This document shows positions 1 to 7,400 of a stretch of 64,000 nt of DNA, one piece after another. Origin of the DNA: Parvibaculum sp045863935 (lineage in GTDB: Bacteria > Pseudomonadota > Alphaproteobacteria > Parvibaculales > Parvibaculaceae); contig NZ_BTVP01000016.1 of the NCBI RefSeq assembly GCF_045863935.1, positions 1 through 64,000 on the forward strand. Direction: 5' to 3'. Numbering within the stretch: the first letter of the stretch is position 1; every line of letters starts with the position of its first letter. The position numbers and the translations under genes were made by a program. The notes under the pieces were generated by a model that was not told the DNA's origin, did not search any database, and worked only from the letters and a program-made list of their open reading frames with translations.

Positions 1-68
1 ATACCCGGCAAACCCGAACGCGATGGGTTTCGCAGAGGAATCCCGAGGGGAGGGTGGGGAGAGCCCCC

Positions 69-941
69 TCACACCGGCGTATAGACCACGAGTTTCAGCC
101 CCGGCTCGTCATTCGCCTGGAAACTCGCATAGTCGAAGCGGAGGCTGCCGAGTTTCGGGTGGCTCAGTTCCTTGCGCCCCGCCGCCACGTCGCGGATGTC
201 ATGCGCCTTCCACCAGGTGTCGAATTCCGCGCATTCCGCCGCGAGCCGCGCCAGCAGCGCCGCGAAAGCCGGGTCGCCCGCCCAGAGGTCATGCGTCTTG
301 CGGAACTCGGCTACCATGCGCTTCGCTTCCCGCTCCCAGGCGTCGCCGAAGAGGCGGCGCGTCGCTGCGTTGGTCAGCATGTTGAGCAGGATGTTGCGGC
401 GTTCCGGCGCGACGCGGCTGAAAGCGAACACCCGGTCCGCCGCGCCGTTCCAGTGCAGCACGTCCCAGCGCCGCCCGGTCACATAGGCCGGCTGGGCGAG
501 GCTCTCGACCATGCGCTTCACGGTTTCGGGCACCTCTTCGGGGGCGAAGCGGCGGCGGTCGGCGTGGCTCGCCAGCGCCTTCAGATGCGCGTGTTCCGCC
601 TTGTCGAGATCGAGCGCGCGGGCGAGCGCGTCCACCGTTGCCGGCGAGGGGCTCACAGTGCGGCCCTGTTCGAGGCGGATGTACCAGTCGGTGCTGATCC
701 CTGCGCGTTCGGCCACCTCCTCGCGGCGGAGCCCTGCCGTGCGCCGCCTGCGCCCTTCGGGCAGGCCAAGCGCTTCCGGCGTCAGCCTTTCGCGGCGCGC
801 CCGCAGGAAGCTGCCCAGTTCGCCATGACGGGCGTCGGGGGGTGCGCCGGCCGTCTCCCTTGTGCCTTTGGGGCTGCCTTCGGGGCTGCCTTTGGGGCGG
901 GGCGTTTCGGGCGCTGCCTTCTTCATCGCAAATCCGTTCAT
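69..941 (-). CDS. XRE-family regulator with MmyB-like ligand domain
   Basis: Probable DNA-binding transcription regulator of about 290 residues. The N-terminal third is a helix-turn-helix of the XRE type (RRRTAGLRREEVAERAGIS, then STDWYIRLEQGR). The C-terminal half resembles the MmyB-like ligand-binding domain (RRWDVLHWNGAADRVF, FDTWWKAHDI, near-terminal LKLVVYTPV). The reading frame extends upstream, but the Met at 941 (MNGFAMKK) avoids overlapping the divergent tautomerase leader; Met at 926 is also possible. It is divergent from the tautomerase gene at 1075, so it may control that gene; this is inferred from layout only. The ligand is unknown. Confidence 0.85.
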   Translation of the reverse strand: MNGFAMKKAAPETPRPKGSPEGSPKGTRETAGAPPDARHGELGSFLRARRERLTPEALGLPEGRRRRTAGLRREEVAERAGISTDWYIRLEQGRTVSPSPATVDALARALDLDKAEHAHLKALASHADRRRFAPEEVPETVKRMVESLAQPAYVTGRRWDVLHWNGAADRVFAFSRVAPERRNILLNMLTNAATRRLFGDAWEREAKRMVAEFRKTHDLWAGDPAFAALLARLAAECAEFDTWWKAHDIRDVAAGRKELSHPKLGSLRFDYASFQANDEPGLKLVVYTPV

Positions 942-1074
942 GGGCTCAGTCTCCGCCGCGCCGCGCGCCGGAGGGAGGGGCTCTATTGTCCTATGATAAT
1001 ACCAGGTCTGAATGCGCTTCCAGCGTCCTGCCATCCTGGGGGTCCAAGGCAACCTCTCTCAGGAAGGACACACC

Positions 1075-1479
1075 ATGCCTCTCATTCAGGTCTGGCTTCG
1101 CAAGGGCACCACGCCCGAACACCGCAAGGGCATCTCGAAGAGCATCCACCGCGCCATGGTCGACGTTCTCGGCATTCCCGAAGACGACTATTTCCAGGTC
1201 ACCCATGAGCTCGACCGGGACGACATGCTTTTCGATCCCGGCTATTTCGGCCGCCCGCGCAGCGAGCGCTTCATCATGATCCGGCTCTCCTTCAATGCGC
1301 GGCCTGCCGCCATGAAGCTGAAGCTCTTCGAGACCATCGCGGACAATCTCGAAAAGGATCCGGGTCTCGACCGGGCCGACATGGGCATGTCGATCGTCGA
1401 GACCACCTTCGAGAACTGGTGGGCGCATGGCCGCGCGGTCGATCCGAAAACCGGCACCGATTCCCGCATGTCGGCCTGA
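1075..1479 (+). CDS. tautomerase family protein (Tautomerase_2 type)
   Basis: Protein of 134 residues beginning Met-Pro (MPLIQVWLRKG). After Met removal, Pro-1 would be the catalytic amino-terminal base typical of the 4-oxalocrotonate tautomerase/MSAD superfamily. The segments GIPEDDYFQVTHEL and ERFIMIRLSFNARP fit the Tautomerase_2 branch (single-chain, about 130 residues). An AGGAAGGA ribosome-binding site lies just upstream of the ATG at 1075, which decides against the longer frame starting at 1012. Substrate not predictable. It diverges from an XRE/MmyB regulator and is followed by a hairpin terminator. Confidence 0.85.
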   Translation: MPLIQVWLRKGTTPEHRKGISKSIHRAMVDVLGIPEDDYFQVTHELDRDDMLFDPGYFGRPRSERFIMIRLSFNARPAAMKLKLFETIADNLEKDPGLDRADMGMSIVETTFENWWAHGRAVDPKTGTDSRMSA

Positions 1480-1498
1480 CATCCGCCCGTCGCGCTTT

Positions 1499-1539
1499 AT
1501 CCCCTCTTCCTTCGGGAGGAGGGGATTTCGGCGTTTTTT
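1499..1539 (+). terminator. Rho-independent terminator after tautomerase gene
   Basis: Twelve-bp stem (ATCCCCTCTTCC with GGAGGAGGGGAT, one G-T pair) closed by a TTCG tetraloop at 1511-1514, followed within 8 nt by a run of six T at about 1533-1538. It lies 20 nt after the tautomerase stop. Confidence 0.8.
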
Positions 1540-1688
1540 CGTGACAGTTCGGTGACATTTCGATGACAGTCACCCCCGGCTTGTCCCCGGGGAGGGTCAT
1601 TTCCCGTGCAAAATCAAGGGGTTGATGCTTTCCGGCGCGGGGGCGCACGCAGCGTCACGCTGCCGTGTGCGGCTGCGGCTCAAGACGC

Positions 1689-1718
1689 AAAAATGTCGCC
1701 CGGCGAATTCGCCAGCGA
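1689..1718 (-). terminator. Rho-independent terminator of the small RNA
   Basis: Minus-strand stem TCGC-T-GGCG, loop AATT, CGCC-GG-GCGA, then CATTTTTG. The five-T run at 1693-1689 ends the predicted small RNA. Confidence 0.7.
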
Positions 1719-1830
1719 TTTCAATGATTTGGTGGAGGGAGGGTGCCGCCGGCGCCGGGGGAGGAGGGAGGATGGCGCCGGCGGCATTCTGAAATCTATC
1801 GGTCGGGGAGGAGGTCGACCGACGTTTCGT
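1689..1830 (-). ncRNA. putative alpha-r14/NfeR1-like small RNA with anti-SD loops
   Basis: Seen directly on the minus strand: a 7-bp hairpin (1822-1799) whose loop is ACCTCCTCCC; a perfect 12-bp hairpin (1785-1745, stem GCCGCCGGCGCC) whose loop reads ATCCTCCCTCCTCCCC; a single-stranded CCCTCCCTCC stretch; and a terminator hairpin (1718-1696) followed by five T (1693-1689). A sigma-70-like promoter lies just upstream (1837-1865). The predicted transcript is about 142 nt. Known biology: alphaproteobacterial alpha-r14 RNAs, including Sinorhizobium NfeR1, carry repeated CCUCCUCCC anti-Shine-Dalgarno motifs in loops and a linker, and repress many mRNAs. The architecture here (two loop motifs, one linker motif, terminator) matches that plan. 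Family assignment is inference; no covariance search was run. Confidence 0.75.
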
Positions 1831-1836
1831 GAGATG

Positions 1837-1865
1837 AATATCGCCCGTGGCTGACAAGTTGTCAA
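1837..1865 (-). promoter_or_regulatory. sigma-70-like promoter of the small RNA
   Basis: On the minus strand TTGACA (1865-1860) is a perfect -35 hexamer, followed by a 17-nt spacer and GATATT (1842-1837) as -10. The predicted transcript start near 1830 is just before the first anti-SD hairpin. Confidence 0.65.
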
Positions 1866-1932
1866 TCAACTTTGTGTTGCGTTGCAAAAATTTAACATGG
1901 ATTGGGATGCGACCAGATTGCACCATAAGTTA

Positions 1933-1961
1933 TTGATATATATAGTATAAACTTGAATAAT
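1933..1961 (+). promoter_or_regulatory. AT-rich sigma-70-like promoter upstream of tRNA-Glu
   Basis: TTGATA (1933-1938), 17-nt spacer, AATAAT (1956-1961), inside an unusually AT-rich block. A start near 1968-1970 would put the structured leader at 1973-2018 at the 5' end of a transcript running into tRNA-Glu. Confidence 0.5.
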
Positions 1962-1972
1962 ACGGAGTTTCG

Positions 1973-2018
1973 GACCGCAAAAAAGCCCCGGGTGCGGTCG
2001 AATGACGCAGTGCGGGGC
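1973..2018 (+). other. possible H-type pseudoknot / alternative hairpins in tRNA leader
   Basis: GACCGCA (1973-1979) pairs with TGCGGTC (1993-1999). The loop between them contains GCCCCG (1985-1990), which can pair with CGGGGC (2013-2018), giving either a pseudoknot or a competing longer hairpin. Read on the minus strand, the longer hairpin is followed by TTTTTT (1984-1979), so it could also be a minus-strand terminator. The two readings cannot be separated from sequence alone. Confidence 0.4.
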
Positions 2019-2116
2019 GCATGTTTTAGGGGACAACCCCTAGGTTTCGGGCGGTGTTTCAGATTGCTCTTGCACGGCCTTCAAAGGCGTCCTAGAAGGA
2101 GCGCCCGAACTGGTCC

Positions 2117-2192
2117 GTCCCCTTCGTCTAGCGGTCCAGGACGTCGCCCTCTCACGGCGAAAACAGGGGTTCGATTCCCCTAGGGGACGCCA
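2117..2192 (+). tRNA. tRNA-Glu (CTC anticodon)
   Basis: Complete 76-nt cloverleaf with CCA encoded. Acceptor arms GTCCCCT and AGGGGAC pair fully; the anticodon stem TCGCC/GGCGA encloses loop CTCTCAC, giving anticodon CTC; the T arm is AGGGG-TTCGATT-CCCCT. It reads on the plus strand and is not part of a multi-tRNA cluster. Confidence 0.97.
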
Positions 2193-2221
2193 ATTCTTCC
2201 AATAAAATCAAGTACTTGGCG

Positions 2222-2632
2222 TTAAATGTAGGCGGCTGCCGCCTGCATCGCGAGGCCGATTGCCGAGCCCAGCCAGAGCACCGCGATCGACAGAATGCCG
2301 ATGGTGAAGCCGGTCGAGCGCTTCAGCGCCTCCGCATAATAGCCGCGGGCGTAAACCACTCTGCCGATTGGGAAAAACACGCCCACAAGCGCGGCCCACA
2401 TGTCGCCGATGGTCAGCGCGAAGAGCCAGAGCGCGGGCAGGAAGAGGATCAGCACTTCCGTCGTGTTGCCCTGGACGCGCAGTACACGGAGGAAGTCGTC
2501 CGGCCCGTCCATGCGCGGAGCCGGAATCCCGAATGTTCCCCGTGCCTTACCGACCTTGAAGGCCATCCAGAAATAGACCGCAAGCGTGACCAGCGTGACG
2601 AGCCCCGTCAGCGGATAGGCGAAAGGCGTCAT
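2222..2632 (-). CDS. MAPEG family membrane protein
   Basis: Inner-membrane protein of 136 residues with four predicted transmembrane helices (about 8-28, 60-75, 78-92, 110-130). The segment LRVLRVQGNTTEVLILFLPAL is the conserved MAPEG region (glutathione/eicosanoid-metabolising membrane family; bacterial members often have unknown substrates), and the later IGRVVYARGYY also fits. A GGGAG ribosome-binding site precedes the ATG. It stands alone between tRNA-Glu (opposite strand) and a coiled-coil protein gene. Confidence 0.88.
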   Translation of the reverse strand: MTPFAYPLTGLVTLVTLAVYFWMAFKVGKARGTFGIPAPRMDGPDDFLRVLRVQGNTTEVLILFLPALWLFALTIGDMWAALVGVFFPIGRVVYARGYYAEALKRSTGFTIGILSIAVLWLGSAIGLAMQAAAAYI

Positions 2633-2720
2633 GGCGAATCTCCCTCATGCGTTGCCCTTGTAAGGAGAGCAGCTTGCGGTGATTCCGGCAAATAAAAGAA
2701 GAGGTTGCGAGGCGCGTCCG

Positions 2721-3467
2721 TCAGTGCGCGACGCCCGCCTCGAGCGCGCGAATGCGTTCGGCGAGGCTCGGGCCGTTGGCGGGCGCTTCGTCTTCGTCGT
2801 CCTCGTCGCGTCGCGCGGTGCCTTCGGGCGTTCCGTCGATCTCGGCAAGAAGGGAGGCCTTCACCTCCGCGAGGGTGCGCGCGTCCTCGTCCTGCTCCTC
2901 GGGGCTATAGGGCTCAAGTGCTTGTGGCACATAACTTTCTTCCGCCGGTGCGGCTGGCGCTTCGAGCGCGGCGAGTTCTTCGCGCGCCGCTTCGTAGTGC
3001 CGGGCCTCGGCGGCGAGCGCCTGTTCGAGGCCGCTCAGTTCGCGGCTCGCCACCGCCACGCTTGCCGCGCGTTTCGCGGTTTCGGCCGCCGCCCTGTCGA
3101 TCCGTTCGCGCAAGGCGGCGAGGGTGGAGCGGAGCCCCTCTCCCTCGGCCCGGAGCGCATCCGAATCGGCTGAAAGCTGCGCTTTTTCCATCTCGAGTGC
3201 TTCATTCTCCGCCGCGAGCCGCGCGCTTTCGGCGCGCAGGTTGCGGATATCCGCCTGCATCGGAGCAAGCTCGCGTTCATGGCGCCGGAGCAGGCTGTCG
3301 AGTTCGGCCTGGCGATCCTCTGCCGCATCCGTGTCCGCCTCACCGTCCGGGGCCATCTTGCGGAGCGTAACGGTGACGGCCCGGCGCCAGACGAACTGCG
3401 CTCCGATCAGCGCGAAAAGCGTCGCGATGAGGAATCCGAGCGCGATCAGCATCAGGCTTTCAATCAT
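2721..3467 (-). CDS. membrane-anchored coiled-coil protein of unknown function
   Basis: Protein of 248 residues. One N-terminal transmembrane helix (about 4-28, MIESLMLIALGFLIATLFAL) is followed by a long heptad-rich coiled coil (about 45-165: many Glu, Arg, Ala and Leu) and an acidic, Pro/Ala-rich tail with EDEDEAP-type sequence. No catalytic motif is visible. It may be a cell-envelope or division-associated scaffold, but nothing in the sequence proves this. Composition matches neighbouring genes. Confidence 0.7.
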   Translation of the reverse strand: MIESLMLIALGFLIATLFALIGAQFVWRRAVTVTLRKMAPDGEADTDAAEDRQAELDSLLRRHERELAPMQADIRNLRAESARLAAENEALEMEKAQLSADSDALRAEGEGLRSTLAALRERIDRAAAETAKRAASVAVASRELSGLEQALAAEARHYEAAREELAALEAPAAPAEESYVPQALEPYSPEEQDEDARTLAEVKASLLAEIDGTPEGTARRDEDDEDEAPANGPSLAERIRALEAGVAH

Positions 3468-3598
3468 GGGAATCTCGCTCCGCCCATCCTTCGCGTCAGT
3501 TGCTTCTGCGGCCCTGGAAAACCCGCAGAGACTGCCAGAAAAGCACCGTGCCTTCTACCACATGGTCGGGTGGGCGGGGATTTTGCGCGGGCCCTGTG

Positions 3599-4240
3599 TC
3601 AGAAAGGCAGCCACTCGCGCGACTTCGTATATTTCAGGTAGCCGACCGACGCGCCAAGCCTCAAGCCTACGCCGGCGCGCATGGGGGCGAGGACAATGTC
3701 GTCGCGCTGCTGATAGTTGACCCCGATGCCGCCGACCAGATAGGCGCTGCCTTCGACGCCCGGGAAACGCTGATAGATCGTCTCTCCATTGGGGAGGTTG
3801 TAGACCAGCGTGAAGACCTTCACGGCATCGCCGCCAAAATCCCAACCGGCGCTTGGGCCCTGCCAGTAAACCTTCTGGCTGCCGCCATTTTTCATGACGA
3901 GGTTGCCCTGGCCGTAGCGCAGACCGATGACGAAAGCGCCGCTCGCTTCCTCGCCCTTGATATAGGCGTTCGGCTCGCCGTACTTCTCGAAGACGTTATG
4001 CACGGCATCGGCCAGCCCTTTCGACACGGCGCCGAAGAAATCGCCTGCTTCCTTGACGATCTCGTCTTCCTGATAGGTGTCGGAAGACTGGTTCTGTGTC
4101 TGGGCGAAGGCGGGTGCGGGCGCCAGAATGGCGAACGACCCGGCGAGCAGTCCCAGCGAAAGGGCGACCGCTGAAAGGCTGCTCAATGTCCGAGCTTTCA
4201 CGGTGGGTCTCGGTTTCGCCTGGTGGGCTTTCTCGCACAT
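3599..4240 (-). CDS. eipA: EipA-like periplasmic protein (DUF1134)
   Basis: Exported protein of 213 residues: signal peptide to about residue 46 (ending PAPAFAQ), then a DUF1134 domain with a Gly-rich beta pattern (SGAFVIGLRYGQGNL, VYWQGPSAGWDFGGD, VGGIGVNYQQRDDIVLAPMR). Family knowledge: Brucella EipA is a periplasmic DUF1134 protein needed for envelope stress resistance, and its gene was reported to be activated by CtrA. The Met at 4240 has an AAGGA ribosome-binding site; an upstream Met at 4258 is less well placed. Divergent from ydbH, another envelope gene. No CtrA box was obvious in the 172-nt divergent region. Confidence 0.85.
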   Translation of the reverse strand: MCEKAHQAKPRPTVKARTLSSLSAVALSLGLLAGSFAILAPAPAFAQTQNQSSDTYQEDEIVKEAGDFFGAVSKGLADAVHNVFEKYGEPNAYIKGEEASGAFVIGLRYGQGNLVMKNGGSQKVYWQGPSAGWDFGGDAVKVFTLVYNLPNGETIYQRFPGVEGSAYLVGGIGVNYQQRDDIVLAPMRAGVGLRLGASVGYLKYTKSREWLPF

Positions 4241-4412
4241 GTGCCGTTCCTTTGTCATGTCGTGTCAAACCGCCATCGAATCGCCGTCAATTGATGCAAA
4301 CTCTAACGCAGAATCTATGGCGCAGCGGCCTCGGGATAGTGTCCGCACAGGATGGCGAAACGGTGACCGGAAAAGGGCATATCGACTCGGGCAAGATTGC
4401 GGACGGTGCCGG

Positions 4413-6503
4413 ATGCTGAAATCGTGGAAGGCGCGCCTCGCCGCGATATCGGCTGTCCTCCTTGTTGTGCTTGCCGCGAGTCTCGTCTGGCTCTGGGTCG
4501 AGCGCGCGGCGCTGGCGGAACGGGTCATCGGCCGGGCGCTCGCGGACCGCGGTATCTCGCCCATCTCCTTCAGTGTCGGTTTTATCGGTCTCCGGAGCAT
4601 CTCGCTTTCCGGCATCGTCATCGGCGATCCCGCTGCGCCCGATGCTGCCGCAAGCAGCGTCACGGTCACCTACTCCCTCGGCGAGCTTCTCTCGGGGGAA
4701 GTCCGTTCGGTCGAGATAGAGGAAGCGAAACTTCATGTAACGCTCACACGTGAGGGCCTCTCGCTCGGTTCACTGGACCCTCTGCTCCAGGGCGGGGGCG
4801 GAGGGAGGCTCGTCCTGCCGCCGATTTCGGTGCAGGACGCAGCGCTGACGGTGACCACTCCCTATGGCGAGTTCGCCTTTGCCGGTCCGGCTGCGGTTCG
4901 GCCGGAAGGCGAAGCCATCCTCCTGTCCTCCGACGCGCTTCAAATCGTCGAGGTCGCGGACGAGCCGCGTTTCGTACCGCTCGTCGCGGAGGGGCATCTG
5001 CTCCTTGAAGGCAAAAAGCTCGGCTTTTCCACCTCTGTTGCCAGCATCGTCGATGACGAAACCCATGTCCCGCTTGTCAAAGCGGAGGGAACCTATGACG
5101 GCGAAACACATGTGGGGCGGGCGACGGCGGAAGGTGCGCTGACATTCGCCCGCGAAGCGCTTACGCCCGCAATGATCGCTCCGGCGCTTCGGCCTCTCTA
5201 CCTCGATATTGGCGGCAACATAGCCTATCGGGCCGATGTAAATGTGAGTGGCGGGGATATCTCCATTGCCGCCACTGCCGACCTCGCCGATTTTTCGCTT
5301 AGCCAGACGGCGGGAGGTTCCTTCGCGGCCACTGGAGGGATCGAAGCGACTGCCGGCCTTGAGGACGGTGCGCTCAAACCCATCCGTATGGACCTGCAGG
5401 GCGTGAAGGTCCGTGATCTTGCGCCGTCGGAGCGTTTCGCGCCGCTGCGCGTCGAAGGTCCAGTCGAATATGTCCAGGGCTCTCTCTCTGCAGATATCAT
5501 TTTGCGCAGTGCCTTGCCGTCGATTGCGGGCGCGCGTCTCGCGAATGTAAAGGCAAGCTACGACACCGCTGCAGGGCGGGGACAAGTTCGTGCACAAGGC
5601 GACCTCGCCTTTGCGCCGGGCAAGCTCGAACTTCAGACCTTGTTGCCATCGCTCAAAGGTACGATTGCGCGCATGAGCGGCAATCTCTCATACAGCGCCA
5701 ATGCGGATCTGAAGGACGGGAACTTCGCGAGTTCCGGCCTGGCGAAGCTGAGCAATGTTGGTTTTACCGCTTCCGCCGCAACCGCCGAAGGCGTGACCGG
5801 GACGGTATCGCTTTCGAGTTTACTTCCGTTGCGGACGAAAGGCGTTCAGACGCTGAAGGTCGGCATGTTGCAGGCGGGCGTGCCACTTGAGAATGGAACT
5901 GTGGCCTTCGAGCTGGACAGGGCGGGACTTCGCATCGTCGATGCGAATTGGCCATTTGCGAAGGGGAAGCTTGTCCTCGTTTCTTCGAGCGCATCGGTTA
6001 CCGCGGGGAATGCGGAGTTCCTTCTGTCCGTGACGGATATCGATCTTTCGGCGCTGATCGATATGGTCGAGGTGCCGGGGCTCAAGGCGACCGGCCGTAT
6101 CAGCGGGCAGGTTCCGATCGCGATCAGAAATGGCGACCCGATCCTGCTCGACGGCAATATTTCGGCGAAGGACAACGGTGTTATCGTCTATCGCGGCGAT
6201 GCGACTGAGGCGGTTGCGACAGAGCAAACGAAGCTCCTCACCGATGCGCTGCGGAACTTTCACTACACGGAACTCGCAGGCGGGCTTTCGGGAAATGCGA
6301 ATGGCGAGCTGGTGCTTCGTCTCTCGTTAAAAGGGGCCAATCCGGACCTCTATGATGGATATCCCTTCGCCATCAATGTGAGGCTCGAGGGATCGCTTGC
6401 GGACCTCCTTCGGCGTGGTACCGTTGGGTTTCGGCCGCTTGAGCTGATCAAAGAGCAATCGAAAGGGGCGGTCCAGCCGCCCGCAAACAAGACGGAGCCG
6501 TGA
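4413..6503 (+). CDS. ydbH: YdbH-family AsmA-like intermembrane phospholipid transport protein
   Basis: Protein of 696 residues: an inner-membrane anchor (about 7-28) followed by a long beta-rich region typical of AsmA-like bridge proteins, and a C-terminal part like the PF11739 domain. Known biology: in E. coli YdbH, YhdP and TamB redundantly carry glycerophospholipids to the outer membrane, and YdbH pairs with the lipoprotein YnbE. The next two genes here are YnbE- and YdbL-like, which strongly supports the call. Shorter than the E. coli protein (about 880). The Met at 4413 (MLKSWKARL) starts the anchor directly; the longer upstream frame would overlap eipA. Its stop overlaps a possible GTG start of ynbE. 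Confidence 0.9.
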   Translation: MLKSWKARLAAISAVLLVVLAASLVWLWVERAALAERVIGRALADRGISPISFSVGFIGLRSISLSGIVIGDPAAPDAAASSVTVTYSLGELLSGEVRSVEIEEAKLHVTLTREGLSLGSLDPLLQGGGGGRLVLPPISVQDAALTVTTPYGEFAFAGPAAVRPEGEAILLSSDALQIVEVADEPRFVPLVAEGHLLLEGKKLGFSTSVASIVDDETHVPLVKAEGTYDGETHVGRATAEGALTFAREALTPAMIAPALRPLYLDIGGNIAYRADVNVSGGDISIAATADLADFSLSQTAGGSFAATGGIEATAGLEDGALKPIRMDLQGVKVRDLAPSERFAPLRVEGPVEYVQGSLSADIILRSALPSIAGARLANVKASYDTAAGRGQVRAQGDLAFAPGKLELQTLLPSLKGTIARMSGNLSYSANADLKDGNFASSGLAKLSNVGFTASAATAEGVTGTVSLSSLLPLRTKGVQTLKVGMLQAGVPLENGTVAFELDRAGLRIVDANWPFAKGKLVLVSSSASVTAGNAEFLLSVTDIDLSALIDMVEVPGLKATGRISGQVPIAIRNGDPILLDGNISAKDNGVIVYRGDATEAVATEQTKLLTDALRNFHYTELAGGLSGNANGELVLRLSLKGANPDLYDGYPFAINVRLEGSLADLLRRGTVGFRPLELIKEQSKGAVQPPANKTEP

Positions 6504-6526
6504 GCTTGCAGCACAGGAAGCTTTCA

Positions 6527-6730
6527 ATGCAGCCCATTTTCTTCAGGTTTGCGCTCCTCACTGCGCTTGGGAGTTCGTTCCTGTTGTCGGGCTGCAACCC
6601 CACGGTGAAAATCGAGGCGCCGGACAAGCCCATCGAAATCAATCTCAACGTCAAGATCGAGCAGGAGGTCCGGGTACGGGTCGAGCGCGATCTCGACGAG
6701 TTGCTCGCCGAAAATCCGGATCTGTTCTGA
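6527..6730 (+). CDS. ynbE: YnbE-like outer-membrane lipoprotein
   Basis: Small lipoprotein of 67 residues. The signal peptide ends in lipobox LLSGC, so the mature protein would begin at Cys. The mature part is short and beta-prone (VKIEAPDKPIEINLNVKIEQ) and ends in a Leu/Asp-rich tail. Known biology: YnbE multimerises and joins the C-terminal end of YdbH to form an intermembrane bridge. Met at 6527 is preferred because an AGGAAG site lies 7 nt upstream; a GTG at 6500 overlapping the ydbH stop is the alternative. Confidence 0.9.
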   Translation: MQPIFFRFALLTALGSSFLLSGCNPTVKIEAPDKPIEINLNVKIEQEVRVRVERDLDELLAENPDLF

Positions 6731-6744
6731 GGAAGACACGAGAC

Positions 6745-7095
6745 ATGCGCTCATTCATGAAATCCGCTCTGCCGCTTTTCGCGCTTCTATTCTCCCTCGT
6801 TGTCGCGGGACCCGCCCTCGCCATCGATCTCGATTCCGCGAAGGCCCAGGGATTGGTCGGCGAAAAGCTGAATGGCTATGTCGGCATCGTGACGGCGGCG
6901 CCGGATCCAGATCTCAAGGCGATGGTGAACGACATCAATCTTCGGCGCCGCGCCTCCTATCAGGCGATTGCAGCCAAGACACCGGGCGCGACGCTCAACG
7001 CCGTCGAGAAGCTCGCCGCGGAGAAGCTCATCGCAAAGACGAAGTCCGGTCAGTATGTGGAGACGGCCCCGGGCAAGTGGGCGAAGAAGCCCTGA
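6745..7095 (+). CDS. ydbL: YdbL-like periplasmic protein (DUF1318)
   Basis: Exported protein of 116 residues, signal peptide to about residue 26 (GPALAIDL). The DUF1318 body contains AKAQGLVGEKLNGYVG, VNDINLRRRASYQAIA and a C-terminal GQYVETAPGKWAKK. It closes the ydbH-ynbE-ydbL operon (14 nt after ynbE). In E. coli YdbL is a periplasmic partner that modulates the YdbH-YnbE bridge. No cofactor or catalytic site is visible. Confidence 0.88.
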   Translation: MRSFMKSALPLFALLFSLVVAGPALAIDLDSAKAQGLVGEKLNGYVGIVTAAPDPDLKAMVNDINLRRRASYQAIAAKTPGATLNAVEKLAAEKLIAKTKSGQYVETAPGKWAKKP

Positions 7096-7101
7096 GCCTG
7101 T

Positions 7102-7117
7102 CCCGTTCCGGAACGGG
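7102..7117 (+). terminator. palindrome after ydbL, possible terminator
   Basis: CCCGTTCCGGAACGGG is a perfect 16-bp palindrome 7 nt after the ydbL stop, followed by a second small hairpin (GGGC-TTTCC-GCCC). There is no long T run, so termination is only suggested by position. Confidence 0.35.
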
Positions 7118-7346
7118 TGGGCTTTCCGCCCCCGGCTGGCACACGAAAATCCCCGAATGATGCATAGCGGCAGCTGGACCGCTTGTCTCGCGGCGGCATG
7201 TGCCTTGCACATTCAATAGCGCAAGCATTTCCGCCGGCATCGAGTATTGCATGGCGGGGCCGGCGCGAACCCTCGACGGTCGGGGGGCCAGTTCGTGGTT
7301 TGCGCCGGCCAGCTTGTCATTCTCCGACGGCCTCGACAGCACCAGG

Positions 7347-7376
7347 CCCCGGACCGGATTTCGATCCGGTCCGGGG
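7347..7376. other. perfect 13-bp stem-loop with TTCG loop between ydbL and cysQ
   Basis: CCCCGGACCGGAT, loop TTCG, ATCCGGTCCGGGG: a perfect stem of unusual strength, 25 nt past the cysQ stop (cysQ is on the minus strand). No T run follows on the minus strand; on the plus strand a weak CTTTTCC follows at about 7387. It could stabilise the cysQ mRNA 3' end or block read-through. Apart from it and the palindrome at 7102, nothing recognisable was seen in 7096-7400. Confidence 0.5.
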
Positions 7377-7400
7377 ACCAGGAGAACCTTTTCCTTATTG

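Noticed and set aside
1567..1600. Possible fourth REP-like copy (CCCCCGG...CCCCGGGGAGGGT)
   Set aside because: Only part of the end motif is present and the palindrome is weak.
1606..1854. 82-codon plus-strand frame in the gene-free stretch
   Set aside because: Lacks a ribosome-binding site and overlies the structured small RNA with promoter and terminator on the other strand.
1953..2183. 76-codon plus-strand frame
   Set aside because: Runs through the tRNA-Glu gene.
2181..2192. tRNA-Glu 3' end as a phage or island attachment site
   Set aside because: No integrase nearby and no second copy of the tRNA 3' end found; the TAGGGGACAACCCCTA at 2028 is only a local palindrome.
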